Positions 26,950 through 35,987 of a stretch of 64,000 bases of DNA are shown one piece after another. A program made the position numbers and the translations under genes. Each line of letters opens with the position of its first letter. The first letter of the stretch is position 1. A model generated the notes under the pieces. That model worked only from the letters and a program-made list of their open reading frames with translations, had not been told where the DNA came from and did not search any database. This DNA is from Bacteroides sp. (GTDB lineage Bacteria; Bacteroidota; Bacteroidia; Bacteroidales; Bacteroidaceae), in contig NZ_JASLER010000003.1 in the NCBI RefSeq assembly GCF_030151085.1, positions 1-64,000 on the forward strand, read 5' to 3'.

Positions 26950-28296
26950 ATGGAAATAAACGAAGAATACATAGATAAAGTCAAAAGTCTTATAGAGCAG
27001 AAAGACGCAGAAAACGTCAAAATGCTTTTGACTGACCTCCACCCGGCAGATATTGCTGAATTGTGCAATGACCTTGCACCGGAAGAGGCCCGCTTCGTTT
27101 ACCGTCTTCTCGACAATGAGACTGCTGCTGACGTATTAGTTGAAATGGACGAAGATGTCCGGAAAGAGTTCCTGGAACTTCTTCCGTCTGAAACCATCGC
27201 CAAGCGTTTTGTGGACTATATGGACACGGACGACGCCGTCGACTTGATGCGTGAACTCGATGAAGACAAGCAGGAGGAAGTCCTCTCGCATATCGAAGAC
27301 ATTGAACAGGCAGGTGACATCGTCGACCTTTTGAAATATGACGAAGATACTGCCGGTGGTTTGATGGGTACTGAAATGGTAACCGTCAACGAGAACTGGA
27401 GTATGCCCGAATGCTTGAAAGAGATGCGCCAGCAAGCCGAAAAGCTCGATGAGATCTATTACGTATACGTCATTGACGATGAAGACCGCCTGCAAGGTGT
27501 CTTCCCACTAAAGAAGATGATTACTTCACCTTCTGTCTCCAAGGTGAAACATGTAATGAGAAAAGACCCTATTTCCGTTCATGTAGACACTTCTATTGAA
27601 GAGGTGGTCCAGACCATTGAGAAGTATGACTTGGTTGCCGTTCCCGTTGTAGACAGTATCGGACGTCTGGTCGGACAAATTACGGTAGACGACGTCATGG
27701 ACGAAGTACGTGAGCAAGCTGAACGTGATTACCAGTTGGCATCAGGTTTGTCACAAGACGTAGAGACAGACGATAATGTGATGCGTCAAACTTCTGCCCG
27801 CCTCCCGTGGTTGCTTATCGGAATGATAGGAGGAATCGGAAATTCCATGATATTAGGCAATTTCGATACAACCTTTGCCATGCATCCCGAAATGGCTCTT
27901 TATATTCCGCTGATTGGCGGAACAGGAGGAAATGTGGGAACCCAGTCATCGGCAATCATCGTACAAGGTCTTGCCAATAGCTCTCTTGATGCTAAAGATA
28001 CTTTTAAGCAAGTAACCAAGGAAGCCATCGTAGCATCCATTAATGCGACAATCATTTCTTTACTGGTATATATCTATAATTTTATACGGTTTGGAAGCAC
28101 TGCTACTGTTACTTATTCAGTATCAATCAGCCTGTTTGCCGTAGTTATGTTTGCCTCCATATTCGGTACACTCGTACCTATGACATTAGAAAAACTGAAA
28201 GTAGACCCAGCCATTGCTACCGGTCCGTTTATTTCTATTACTAATGACATTATTGGTATGATGTTGTATATGGGCATTACTGTTCTGTTATCTTAA
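26950..28296 (+). CDS. mgtE: Magnesium transporter MgtE
   Basis: 448 aa. N-terminal superhelical domain (about 1-130, ending with ELDEDKQEEVLSHIEDIEQA), two CBS domains (about 135-255, with HVMRKDPISVHVDTSIEEVV and PVVDSIGRLVGQITVDDVMDE), then five C-terminal membrane helices including the pore segment LIGGTGGNVGTQSSAIIVQG. This layout matches the dimeric Mg2+-gated channel/transporter of the inner membrane; the acidic cytosolic domains act as the Mg2+ sensor. Follows ksgA by 61 bp. Confidence 0.96.
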   Translation: MEINEEYIDKVKSLIEQKDAENVKMLLTDLHPADIAELCNDLAPEEARFVYRLLDNETAADVLVEMDEDVRKEFLELLPSETIAKRFVDYMDTDDAVDLMRELDEDKQEEVLSHIEDIEQAGDIVDLLKYDEDTAGGLMGTEMVTVNENWSMPECLKEMRQQAEKLDEIYYVYVIDDEDRLQGVFPLKKMITSPSVSKVKHVMRKDPISVHVDTSIEEVVQTIEKYDLVAVPVVDSIGRLVGQITVDDVMDEVREQAERDYQLASGLSQDVETDDNVMRQTSARLPWLLIGMIGGIGNSMILGNFDTTFAMHPEMALYIPLIGGTGGNVGTQSSAIIVQGLANSSLDAKDTFKQVTKEAIVASINATIISLLVYIYNFIRFGSTATVTYSVSISLFAVVMFASIFGTLVPMTLEKLKVDPAIATGPFISITNDIIGMMLYMGITVLLS

Positions 28297-28451
28297 TACC
28301 CCATTGAGGTTCAATCCCTCTTATTCAGCAGGAAAGATTAGGAATAAACAGAAAAAAAACAGAAAAAAAGTATGAAGTGATTATTTTATTTCATTAATTT
28401 GTAGCTTAATGTAACCCAAACGGGGCATCCCGTTTCTAAAAAGTAAATACA

Positions 28452-30305
28452 ATGACGGACACTCATGACACTAATCTCCCCGAAAAACCGGCGGAATTAG
28501 AAGAAGAAAAGAAAGCAGCAGAGGTTTCTGAACCGGCAACAACAGAAACTCCGGCTGAAGAAGTGATTTCAGAAAAGCCGGTAGAACCAGTTCAGAAGCT
28601 CACTAAAGAAGATATTCTTGCCAAGTTGAAAGAAATTGCCGAGGATGTAGAAAATGCGTCCAAAGGTGACATTGATGGGTTGAAGCAAATCTTCTACAAA
28701 ATACATAATGCTGAACAAGAAGCGGCAAAGAAACTATTCGTAGAAAACGGAGGTGTCGCAGAAGAATTCGTTCCACTGGCAGATGATGTGGAAGAAGAAT
28801 TCAAAAATATCATGTCCGTCATCAAAGAGAAGAGAAGTTCACTTACCGCCGAACAAGAAAAACAGAAAGAACTGAATTTACAGGTCAAGTTATCCATTAT
28901 CGAGGAACTGAAAGAATTGGTTGAATCTCCCGATGATGCCAATAAAAGCTATACAGAATTCAAGAAACTGCAACAGCAATGGAATGAGATCAAACTCGTA
29001 CCTCAGACTAAGGTAAATGAACTCTGGAAAAACTATCAACTATACGTTGAGAAATTCTACGACCTCCTGAAACTGAACAACGAATTCCGCGAATATGATT
29101 TCAAAAAGAATTTAGAGATCAAGACACATCTTTGTGAAGCTGCCGAGAAGCTGGCAGACGAGCCGGATGTAGTCTCAGCTTTCCATCAATTACAGAAGTT
29201 ACATCAGGAGTTTCGTGATACGGGTCCCGTTGCCAAAGAATTGCGGGATGAGATTTGGGCACGTTTTAAAGTAGCGTCGACTAATGTAAACCGCCGCCAC
29301 CAGCAGCATTTTGAGTCTCTAAAAGAAACAGAACAGAACAATCTCGATCAGAAAACTGTAATCTGCGAAATTATTGAGGCTATCGACTATAATGAGTTGA
29401 CGAATTTCGCATCCTGGGAAAGCAAGACACAAGAAATTATTGCTTTGCAAAACAAGTGGAAAACCATCGGCTTTGCTCCACAGAAAATGAACGTCAAGAT
29501 ATTCGAGCGTTTCCGTAAAGCATGTGACGAGTTCTTCCATAGGAAAGGCGATTTCTTCAAAACCTTGAAGGAAGGCATGAACGAAAATCTGGACAAGAAA
29601 CGTGCTCTATGCGAAAAGGCCGAAGCATTAAAAGACAGTACTGACTGGAAAACTACCGCCGATGAACTAACCAAACTTCAAAAAGAATGGAAAACAATCG
29701 GTCCGGTTGCCAAAAAATATTCGGATGCTGTCTGGAAACGTTTCATCTCTGCTTGCGATTACTTCTTTGAACAGAAGAATAAAGCTACTTCTTCCCAACG
29801 TTCCGTTGAACAAGAAAATTTGGAAAAGAAAAAAGCCATCGTAGATAAGTTAGCCAGCATTGACGAGAGCATGGATACAGAAGAAGCCACTCAGCTTGTA
29901 CGCGACTTGATGAAGGAATGGAATAACATAGGACACGTTCCTTTCAAAGAAAAGGATAAGATCTATAAGTCATACCACAGTCAAGTAGACAAATTGTTTG
30001 ACCGCTTCAATATAAGTGCTTCAAATAAGAAGTTGAGTAATTTCAAATCTTCTATCAGTTCCATACAGGAAGGTAGTCCGCAGGCACTTTACCGCGAACG
30101 CGAAAAGTTGGTACGTACCTTAGATAACATGAAGAACGAACTTCAGACCTATGAAAACAACCTAGGCTTCCTTACTGCTTCTTCAAAGAAAGGTAACAGC
30201 CTACTGACTGAGATCAATCGCAAAGTAGAGAAGTTGAAAGCTGATATTGATCTGGTTAAAGAAAAGATTAAAGTACTTGATGACAACATTAAGAACGAGA
30301 ATTAA
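28452..30305 (+). CDS. DUF349 repeat protein, helical and charged
   Basis: 617 aa, highly charged and helical. An acidic N-terminus rich in Glu, Ala and Pro (residues 1-50) is followed by at least five repeats of about 75 aa, each containing a W-x-x-I/L-G core: QQWNEIKLVPQTKVNELW, NKWKTIGFAPQKMNVKIF, KEWKTIGPVAKKYSDAVW and KEWNNIGHVPFKEKDKIY. A coiled-coil C-terminus ends it. No signal peptide. DUF349 proteins are common in Bacteroidetes and lack an established function. It ends at a strong bidirectional terminator shared with the converging AICAR transformylase gene. Confidence 0.88.
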   Translation: MTDTHDTNLPEKPAELEEEKKAAEVSEPATTETPAEEVISEKPVEPVQKLTKEDILAKLKEIAEDVENASKGDIDGLKQIFYKIHNAEQEAAKKLFVENGGVAEEFVPLADDVEEEFKNIMSVIKEKRSSLTAEQEKQKELNLQVKLSIIEELKELVESPDDANKSYTEFKKLQQQWNEIKLVPQTKVNELWKNYQLYVEKFYDLLKLNNEFREYDFKKNLEIKTHLCEAAEKLADEPDVVSAFHQLQKLHQEFRDTGPVAKELRDEIWARFKVASTNVNRRHQQHFESLKETEQNNLDQKTVICEIIEAIDYNELTNFASWESKTQEIIALQNKWKTIGFAPQKMNVKIFERFRKACDEFFHRKGDFFKTLKEGMNENLDKKRALCEKAEALKDSTDWKTTADELTKLQKEWKTIGPVAKKYSDAVWKRFISACDYFFEQKNKATSSQRSVEQENLEKKKAIVDKLASIDESMDTEEATQLVRDLMKEWNNIGHVPFKEKDKIYKSYHSQVDKLFDRFNISASNKKLSNFKSSISSIQEGSPQALYREREKLVRTLDNMKNELQTYENNLGFLTASSKKGNSLLTEINRKVEKLKADIDLVKEKIKVLDDNIKNEN

Positions 30306-30319
30306 ACACTAGAATAACA

Positions 30320-30369
30320 AAAGAAATGAACCCCGAAAGTCTTATTTGACTTTTGGGGTTCATTTCTTT
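30320..30369. terminator. Bidirectional terminator between converging genes
   Basis: A 22-bp stem (30320-30341 with 30348-30369, one mismatch) around loop TTATTT, with T-rich flanks on both strands. It serves the DUF349 gene (plus) and the AICAR transformylase gene (minus). Confidence 0.85.
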
Positions 30370-30406
30370 TAAGAGTGTACCTTATTAACGGTATTATTCT
30401 CCTCTT

Positions 30407-31585
30407 TTAATGGTGGAATAAACGAATACCGGTAAATGCCATAGCAATACCATACTTATCGCAGGTTTCAATAACATGATCATCACGTACCGAACCTCCT
30501 GCCTGAGCTATATATTCCACACCGCTTCTATGCGCACGTTCTATATTATCTCCAAACGGGAAGAAAGCATCGGAACCTAAAGAAACACCTTTCAGTGTAT
30601 CGAGCCAAACACGTTTCTCTTCTCTTGTCAACACTTCCGGTTTTTCTGTGAAGAACTGCTGCCAAACGCCATCAGCCAAAACATCATTATAATCATCGCT
30701 AATGTAAACATCAATCGTATTGTCACGGTCAGCGCGACGAATTTTATCCACCCAAGGTAAGTTCAATACTTTAGGATGTTGACGCAGATACCAAATATCA
30801 GCCTTATTACCTGCCAAACGTGTACAATGAATACGACTCTGCTGTCCTGCACCAATACCAATTGCCTGGCCATCTTTTACATAGCAAACTGAATTAGATT
30901 GTGTATATTTCAGAGTAATAAGCGCTATCATTAAATCATGCTTTGCAGCATCCGTGAAGTTTTTGTTTTGAGTCGGAATATTAGTAAACAGCTCGTCACC
31001 ATTCAATTTAATCTCATTACGTCCTTGTTCAAAAGTAATGCCAAAAACATCTTTATGTTCAATTGGAGCAGGCCGGTAATCAGGATCGATTTTGATTACA
31101 TTGTAGGTACCTTTACGCTTAGTACTCAATATTTCAAGTGCTTCTTTGGTATATCCCGGCGCAATAACGCCATCCGAAACTTCGCGGTTAATAAAACGGG
31201 CGGTAGCTTCATCACAAATATCACTCAAAGCGATAAAATCACCGTATGACGACATACGGTCAGCACCGCGGGCACGTACATAAGCACAAGCTAACGGAGA
31301 AAGTGGCAGATTGTCTACAAAATAAATCTTTTTCATTGTTTCATCCAGTTCCAATCCAATTGCCGCACCAGCAGGACTCACATGTTTAAATGAGGTTGCA
31401 GCGGGCATTCCGGTAGCCTCTTTCAGTTCTTTTACTAACTGCCACCCATTTAGTGCATCCATAAAATTAATATAACCCGGACGTCCATTCAATACTTTGA
31501 TAGGTAATTCCCCCTCCTGCATATAAATGCGGGCCGGCTTCTGATTGGGGTTACAGCCGTACTTTAGTTCTAGTTCTTTTGCCAT
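30407..31585 (-). CDS. Stand-alone AICAR transformylase (PurH C-terminal domain only)
   Basis: 392 aa. It carries the AICAR formyltransferase domain of PurH: ELKYGCNPNQKPA at the N-terminus, the catalytic-type SFKHVSPAGAA (Lys-His) at about 65-75, YTQSNSVCYVKDGQAIGIGAGQQSR at about 230-254, and SDAFFPFGDNIERA. The IMP cyclohydrolase domain that normally occupies the first 200 residues is missing, and nothing upstream supplies it. It would perform the 10-formyl-THF step of purine synthesis. Whether a full-length PurH exists elsewhere in the genome cannot be seen here. Monocistronic; the upstream neighbour is tRNA-Gln. Confidence 0.9.
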   Translation of the reverse strand: MAKELELKYGCNPNQKPARIYMQEGELPIKVLNGRPGYINFMDALNGWQLVKELKEATGMPAATSFKHVSPAGAAIGLELDETMKKIYFVDNLPLSPLACAYVRARGADRMSSYGDFIALSDICDEATARFINREVSDGVIAPGYTKEALEILSTKRKGTYNVIKIDPDYRPAPIEHKDVFGITFEQGRNEIKLNGDELFTNIPTQNKNFTDAAKHDLMIALITLKYTQSNSVCYVKDGQAIGIGAGQQSRIHCTRLAGNKADIWYLRQHPKVLNLPWVDKIRRADRDNTIDVYISDDYNDVLADGVWQQFFTEKPEVLTREEKRVWLDTLKGVSLGSDAFFPFGDNIERAHRSGVEYIAQAGGSVRDDHVIETCDKYGIAMAFTGIRLFHH

Positions 31586-31665
31586 AATCTTTATTTGAGT
31601 TGAATGGCAACAAAATTACTTAATATTTCCGGCTTACAGAACAGAATGTGCCTAAAAACAGAAAG

Positions 31666-31690
31666 CCCCGTCAAGAAAATCTTAACGGGG
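31666..31690 (-). terminator. Terminator after tRNA-Gln
   Basis: CCCCGTCAAGAAAATCTTAA plus CGGGG (31666-31690) folds to a hairpin; on the minus strand it is followed by CTTTCTGTTTTT. It lies 8 bases past the tRNA 3' end. Confidence 0.75.
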
Positions 31691-31698
31691 TCTCCGAG

Positions 31699-31769
31699 TT
31701 GGGCTACCAAGATTCGAACTTGGAATGACAGGACCAGAATCTGTAGTGTTACCATTACACCATAGCCCA
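31699..31769 (-). tRNA. tRNA-Gln (CUG anticodon)
   Basis: 71 bases fold into a cloverleaf: acceptor stem TGGGCTA (31769-31763) pairs with TAGCCCA (31706-31700), and the T-arm contains GTTCGAATC. The anticodon loop TTCTGGT gives anticodon CUG, reading CAG. The last anticodon-stem pair is A-C. The discriminator base is A and CCA is not encoded. Confidence 0.9.
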
Positions 31770-31797
31770 ATAACAAACCATTTCTGTTTTGCGGTTG

Positions 31798-31805
31798 CAA
31801 AGATA
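31798..31805 (-). promoter_or_regulatory. -7 box of tRNA-Gln
   Basis: TATCTTTG on the minus strand, a perfect TAnnTTTG, 28 bases before the tRNA 5' end. Confidence 0.5.
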
Positions 31806-31932
31806 CAAAGATTTCGATAATCTAAAACAAATTCTGCTATTTTTTTCCTAATTTTCTAATAAGACACCGTAGTCCAAAGAATTATATAACTAAAAAAAAT
31901 CAAAAAATAAAAGAGTTTTCCTCTTTTACGTG

Positions 31933-31960
31933 TTTGATATGAGAATTCAACGTATATTTG
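31933..31960 (+). promoter_or_regulatory. Promoter of the rsfS-ftsH-cdsA operon
   Basis: TTTG at 31933-31936 and TATATTTG at 31953-31960 match the Bacteroides -33 and -7 elements with a 16-base spacer. The rsfS ATG follows 27 bases later. The rest of the 31806-31932 stretch is A/T-rich with nothing recognisable. Confidence 0.65.
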
Positions 31961-31987
31961 TCAACTGTTTTAATATAATAATGTATA

Positions 31988-32347
31988 ATGAACGAAGCTA
32001 AGAAACTAATTCAACAGATAACAGAAGGTATTCAGGATAAAAAAGGAAAAAAAATCATTGTAGCAGATCTAACCAAGATAGGCGATACAATATGTAACTA
32101 TTTAGTCATCTGCCAAGGAAACTCCCCCAGCCAAGTGACAGCTATTGTTGAATCCGTAAAGGATTTTACACGCAAAGGTGCTGACACGAAACCGTTTGCC
32201 ATTGATGGTTTGCGCAATGCGGAATGGGTAGCCATGGACTACTCCGACATATTAGTACACGTTTTCTTACCGGAAACAAGAGAGTTCTACAACCTGGAAC
32301 ATCTTTGGGCTGACGCCAAACTAACCCAAATCCCCGACCTCGATTAA
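31988..32347 (+). CDS. rsfS: Ribosomal silencing factor RsfS
   Basis: 119 aa, the full RsfS/Iojap length. Motifs: ADLTKIGDTICNYLVICQGN (about 27-46), the QVTAIVESVKD helix, and EWVAMDYSDILVHVFLPETR near residue 80. It binds ribosomal protein uL14 on the large subunit and blocks subunit joining during starvation. First gene of an operon with ftsH (9 bp downstream) and cdsA; this order is common in Bacteroidetes. Confidence 0.95.
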   Translation: MNEAKKLIQQITEGIQDKKGKKIIVADLTKIGDTICNYLVICQGNSPSQVTAIVESVKDFTRKGADTKPFAIDGLRNAEWVAMDYSDILVHVFLPETREFYNLEHLWADAKLTQIPDLD

Positions 32348-32356
32348 TTTAAACTT

Positions 32357-34441
32357 ATGGACAATAATACCAATAAGAAACCCAATAAAGTAAACATGCC
32401 CAAGTTCAACTTGAACTGGCTGTATATGATTATAGCTATGATGCTTCTGGGCTTGTACCTTACCAACGAAAGTGGTACGGCAACCAAAAACATCTCGTAC
32501 GACGAATTCCAGCAATATGTTCGTGACGGCTATATAAGCAAAGTTACCGGTTTTGACGACAACTCTGTAGAAGCTTTTGTCAAACCGCAGTTCGTTCCTA
32601 ATGTATTTCGTGGAGATTCCAGCAAAGTAGGCAAGAATCCTATGATAACTACCGAAGCCCCTTCTCGCGAAAGCTTAGGTAACTTTATTCAGAAAGAAAA
32701 GGATGAAGCCCGTTTCGACGGTTCTATCAGTTACGAAAAGAAACGTAACTACTTTGGTGCCATCCTTTGGCAGATATTACCGTTCGCGCTTCTGATCGGT
32801 TTCTGGATATTCATATCACGCCGTATGAGTGGTGGCGGAGGTATGGGCGGTGGCGGAGGCATCTTCAGCGTAGGAAAGTCCAAAGCTCAACTGTTCGAAA
32901 AAGGTTCTCCCATCAAAGTAACATTTAAAGATGTTGCCGGTTTGGTTGGTGCCAAACAAGAAGTGGAAGAAATTGTAGAGTTCCTGAAAGAACCACAAAA
33001 ATATACGGACTTGGGAGGTAAAATACCTAAAGGTGCACTGTTGGTAGGCCCTCCGGGAACCGGTAAGACTTTGCTTGCAAAAGCAGTTGCCGGTGAAGCC
33101 AATGTACCTTTCTTTTCATTGGCAGGTTCCGACTTTGTGGAAATGTTTGTCGGTGTGGGTGCATCCCGCGTTCGCGATCTCTTCCGCCAGGCAAAAGAGA
33201 AAGCTCCTTGTATCGTGTTTATCGATGAAATAGATGCCGTAGGACGTGCCCGTGCTAAGGCTGCTGCCATGGGAGGTAACGATGAACGTGAGAATACATT
33301 GAATCAGTTATTGACAGAGATGGACGGTTTTGGTTCTAACAGCGGTGTTATCATCCTTGCTGCCACCAACCGTGTAGATGTATTGGACAAAGCTTTGTTG
33401 CGTGCCGGACGTTTCGACCGCCAGATTCATGTGGATTTGCCTGACCTTAACGAACGTAAAGAAGTATTCGGCGTACACTTGCGCCCCATCAAAATAGACG
33501 ATTCAGTAGATGTTGACTTATTAGCTCGTCAAACGCCCGGTTTCTCCGGTGCCGATATTGCTAATGTCTGCAACGAAGCTGCATTGATCGCAGCCCGCCA
33601 CGGAAAGAAGTTTGTAGGTAAACAAGATTTTCTGGATGCCGTTGACCGAATTGTAGGTGGTTTGGAAAAGAAAACTAAAATCACTACCGAGGAAGAACGC
33701 CGTTCCATCGCTATCCATGAAGCTGGTCATGCCAGTATTTCCTGGTTATTGGAATATGCCAATCCTTTGATAAAAGTAACAATTGTACCACGTGGACGTG
33801 CTCTAGGTGCTGCTTGGTATCTTCCGGAAGAACGTCAAATTACAACGAAAGAACAAATGCTCGATGAAATGTGTGCCACCTTAGGAGGACGTGCTGCCGA
33901 AGATGTATTCTTAGGCAGAATCTCCACGGGCGCCATGAATGACCTCGAACGTGTAACAAAGCAAGCATTCGGTATGATCGCCTACTTAGGTATGAGCGAA
34001 AAGTTACCTAATCTGTGTTACTATAATAATGATGAATACTCCTTCAACCGTCCGTACAGTGAAAAGACTGCGGAACTGATTGACGAAGAAGTGAAGCATA
34101 TAGTAAACGAGCAGTATGCTCGCGCTAAAAGAATTCTTTTAGAGAACAGTGCAGGTCATGCCAATTTGGTACAAATACTGATTGAAAGAGAAGTGATTTT
34201 CGCAGAAGATGTAGAACATATATTCGGCAAACGTCCTTGGGCTTCACGTTCAGAAGAGATCATCAGTGCTACCAAAATTTCGGATGAGTTGAAGAAAGCT
34301 GAAGCAGAAGAGGCTATCAAAGCTAAGGAAGCCGAAAAAGAAGTAAAAGAAGAGGGTGAAAAAGAAGCCGCCAATGAGCAAAGCAACGGCAGTAAAGCAG
34401 AAGATAATCAGCCCTCTACAGGAACTGAATCTAAAAATTAA
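32357..34441 (+). CDS. ftsH: ATP-dependent zinc metalloprotease FtsH
   Basis: 694 aa, membrane-anchored hexameric AAA+ protease that degrades membrane and regulatory proteins. Two transmembrane segments (about 16-34 and 138-155) flank a periplasmic domain. A Gly-rich linker (MSGGGGMGGGGGIFSVGKSK) leads to Walker A GPPGTGKT, Walker B IVFIDEIDAVG, the SRH region AATNRVDVLDKALLRAGRFD and the zinc site HEAGH in the M41 domain. The acidic, Lys/Glu-rich tail (from about residue 640) is typical of Bacteroides FtsH. Confidence 0.97.
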   Translation: MDNNTNKKPNKVNMPKFNLNWLYMIIAMMLLGLYLTNESGTATKNISYDEFQQYVRDGYISKVTGFDDNSVEAFVKPQFVPNVFRGDSSKVGKNPMITTEAPSRESLGNFIQKEKDEARFDGSISYEKKRNYFGAILWQILPFALLIGFWIFISRRMSGGGGMGGGGGIFSVGKSKAQLFEKGSPIKVTFKDVAGLVGAKQEVEEIVEFLKEPQKYTDLGGKIPKGALLVGPPGTGKTLLAKAVAGEANVPFFSLAGSDFVEMFVGVGASRVRDLFRQAKEKAPCIVFIDEIDAVGRARAKAAAMGGNDERENTLNQLLTEMDGFGSNSGVIILAATNRVDVLDKALLRAGRFDRQIHVDLPDLNERKEVFGVHLRPIKIDDSVDVDLLARQTPGFSGADIANVCNEAALIAARHGKKFVGKQDFLDAVDRIVGGLEKKTKITTEEERRSIAIHEAGHASISWLLEYANPLIKVTIVPRGRALGAAWYLPEERQITTKEQMLDEMCATLGGRAAEDVFLGRISTGAMNDLERVTKQAFGMIAYLGMSEKLPNLCYYNNDEYSFNRPYSEKTAELIDEEVKHIVNEQYARAKRILLENSAGHANLVQILIEREVIFAEDVEHIFGKRPWASRSEEIISATKISDELKKAEAEEAIKAKEAEKEVKEEGEKEAANEQSNGSKAEDNQPSTGTESKN

Positions 34442-34453
34442 AACGGAAACACC

Positions 34454-35296
34454 GTGAAAAACAATTTTATCCAACGCACTATAACCGGTGTGTTATTCGT
34501 AGCAATATTAGTGGGCTGTATTCTTTACAGCCCCCTTTCTTTCGGTATATTATTTACCCTTATCTGTGCGCTGAGTGTACACGAGTTCTCACATTTAGTG
34601 AATCAGAGCGGAGACATCAGTACCAACAAAATCATTACTGCATTAGGAGGCGCTTATCTGTTTCTCGCATTAATGGGATTCTGTACTTCGGCTGCTGATG
34701 CACGTGTATTCCTCCCCTATTTAGGTATTTTACTCTATCTGATGATTACAGAATTATACCTTAAGAAAAAGAATCCTATCGGTAACTGGGCATTCTCTAT
34801 GCTTAGTCAGCTATACGTAGCATTACCTTTCGCCTTGCTGAATGTACTTGCTTTTCAAAATTCTCCGGAAACGAGTAGTGTAACTTACAATCCTATCCTG
34901 CCACTCTCTATCTTCGTATTTATTTGGCTGAGTGATACGGGAGCTTACTGTGTAGGTTCTTTAATCGGCAAGCACCGCTTGTTTGAACGTATTTCTCCTA
35001 AGAAATCATGGGAAGGGAGTATTGGAGGCGGTGTATTTTCCGTCGCATCTTCTTTTGTATTCGCCCACTTCTTCCCGTTCATGCCTATGTGGCAATGGGC
35101 AGGCCTGGCAGTAGTAGTTGTTATTTTCGGTACTTGGGGAGATTTGACGGAATCGTTAATGAAGCGACAACTAGGTATTAAGGACTCAGGAAACATTTTA
35201 CCCGGCCACGGAGGTATGCTCGACCGTTTCGATAGTGCATTGATGGCTATTCCGGCTGCTGTTCTTTATTTATATGTTATGACGCTGTTCAAATAA
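34454..35296 (+). CDS. cdsA: Phosphatidate cytidylyltransferase CdsA
   Basis: 280 aa, GTG start 12 bases after the ftsH stop. About eight membrane helices. The C-terminal CDP-alcohol signature reads GDLTESLMKRQLGIKDSGNI then LPGHGGMLDRFDS (about 235-268), preceded by SPKKSWEGSIGG. It makes CDP-diacylglycerol from phosphatidate and CTP, the branch point for all bacterial phospholipids. Co-transcribed with ftsH and rsfS. Confidence 0.96.
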   Translation: MKNNFIQRTITGVLFVAILVGCILYSPLSFGILFTLICALSVHEFSHLVNQSGDISTNKIITALGGAYLFLALMGFCTSAADARVFLPYLGILLYLMITELYLKKKNPIGNWAFSMLSQLYVALPFALLNVLAFQNSPETSSVTYNPILPLSIFVFIWLSDTGAYCVGSLIGKHRLFERISPKKSWEGSIGGGVFSVASSFVFAHFFPFMPMWQWAGLAVVVVIFGTWGDLTESLMKRQLGIKDSGNILPGHGGMLDRFDSALMAIPAAVLYLYVMTLFK

Positions 35297-35322
35297 AAGC
35301 AATTTAGTTTGAATAACTTCTT

Positions 35323-35892
35323 ATGACGACAGAAAATAAAATACAGTACTTTGAGAATCGGGAAGACTGGAGAAAGTGGTTAATAACCAACTTTGACAGC
35401 GCCAAGGAAATATGGTTTGTATTCCCCACTAAGTCGTCAGGCAAAAAAAGTATTTTATACAATGATGCGGTTGAAGAAGCCCTTTGTTTCGAATGGATTG
35501 ACAGTACGATAAAATCGCTTGATAAAGAACATAAGATTCAGCGTTTCACACCCAGAAATCCTAAAAGTACGTACTCGCAAGCCAATAAAGAAAGACTTAA
35601 ATGGCTATTGGAAAATAAAATGATACACTCAAGGTTTGAGGATAAAATACAGAAAGTCTTATCTGAACCTTTTATTTTTCCCAAAGACATAATCGACAAA
35701 TTGAAGGAAGATAAAATAGTATGGAAAAACTATCAACAGTTTTCCGACTCATACAAGCGAATCCGAATTGCCTACATTGAAGCCGCAAGGGTACGTTTGG
35801 AGGAGTTTGAGAAACGATTAAATCACTTCATCAGCAAAACGAAAGAAAATAAAAAGATAACAGGATTTGGCGGGATTGAAAAATACTATTAA
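35323..35892 (+). CDS. YdeI/OmpD-associated family protein
   Basis: 189 aa, soluble. The N-terminal domain carries the family pattern: YFENREDWRKWLITNF, EIWFVFPTKSSGKKSILYND, VEEALCFEWIDSTIKS and RFTPRNPKSTYSQANKERLK. Family members have been linked loosely to stress and peptide resistance, without a known activity. It starts 26 bp after cdsA on the same strand and may be read from the same transcript, but its A/T-rich, Lys-rich composition differs from the operon, so it may be a later arrival. Confidence 0.8.
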   Translation: MTTENKIQYFENREDWRKWLITNFDSAKEIWFVFPTKSSGKKSILYNDAVEEALCFEWIDSTIKSLDKEHKIQRFTPRNPKSTYSQANKERLKWLLENKMIHSRFEDKIQKVLSEPFIFPKDIIDKLKEDKIVWKNYQQFSDSYKRIRIAYIEAARVRLEEFEKRLNHFISKTKENKKITGFGGIEKYY

Positions 35893-35930
35893 TCAATTAC
35901 ACAAGTAATTCTCAATAAACAGAATAAGAA

Positions 35931-35964
35931 GAGGGCACGGAGTTTTAGATAACTCCGTGCCCTC
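35931..35964. terminator. Hairpin between converging YdeI-like and NigD-like genes
   Basis: A 14-bp perfect stem (GAGGGCACGGAGTT, 35931-35944, with 35951-35964) and 6-base loop. A T-rich tail is visible on the minus side (TTCTTATT); on the plus side none. Confidence 0.75.
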
Positions 35965-35987
35965 AACATTCATACACAACACACTAT

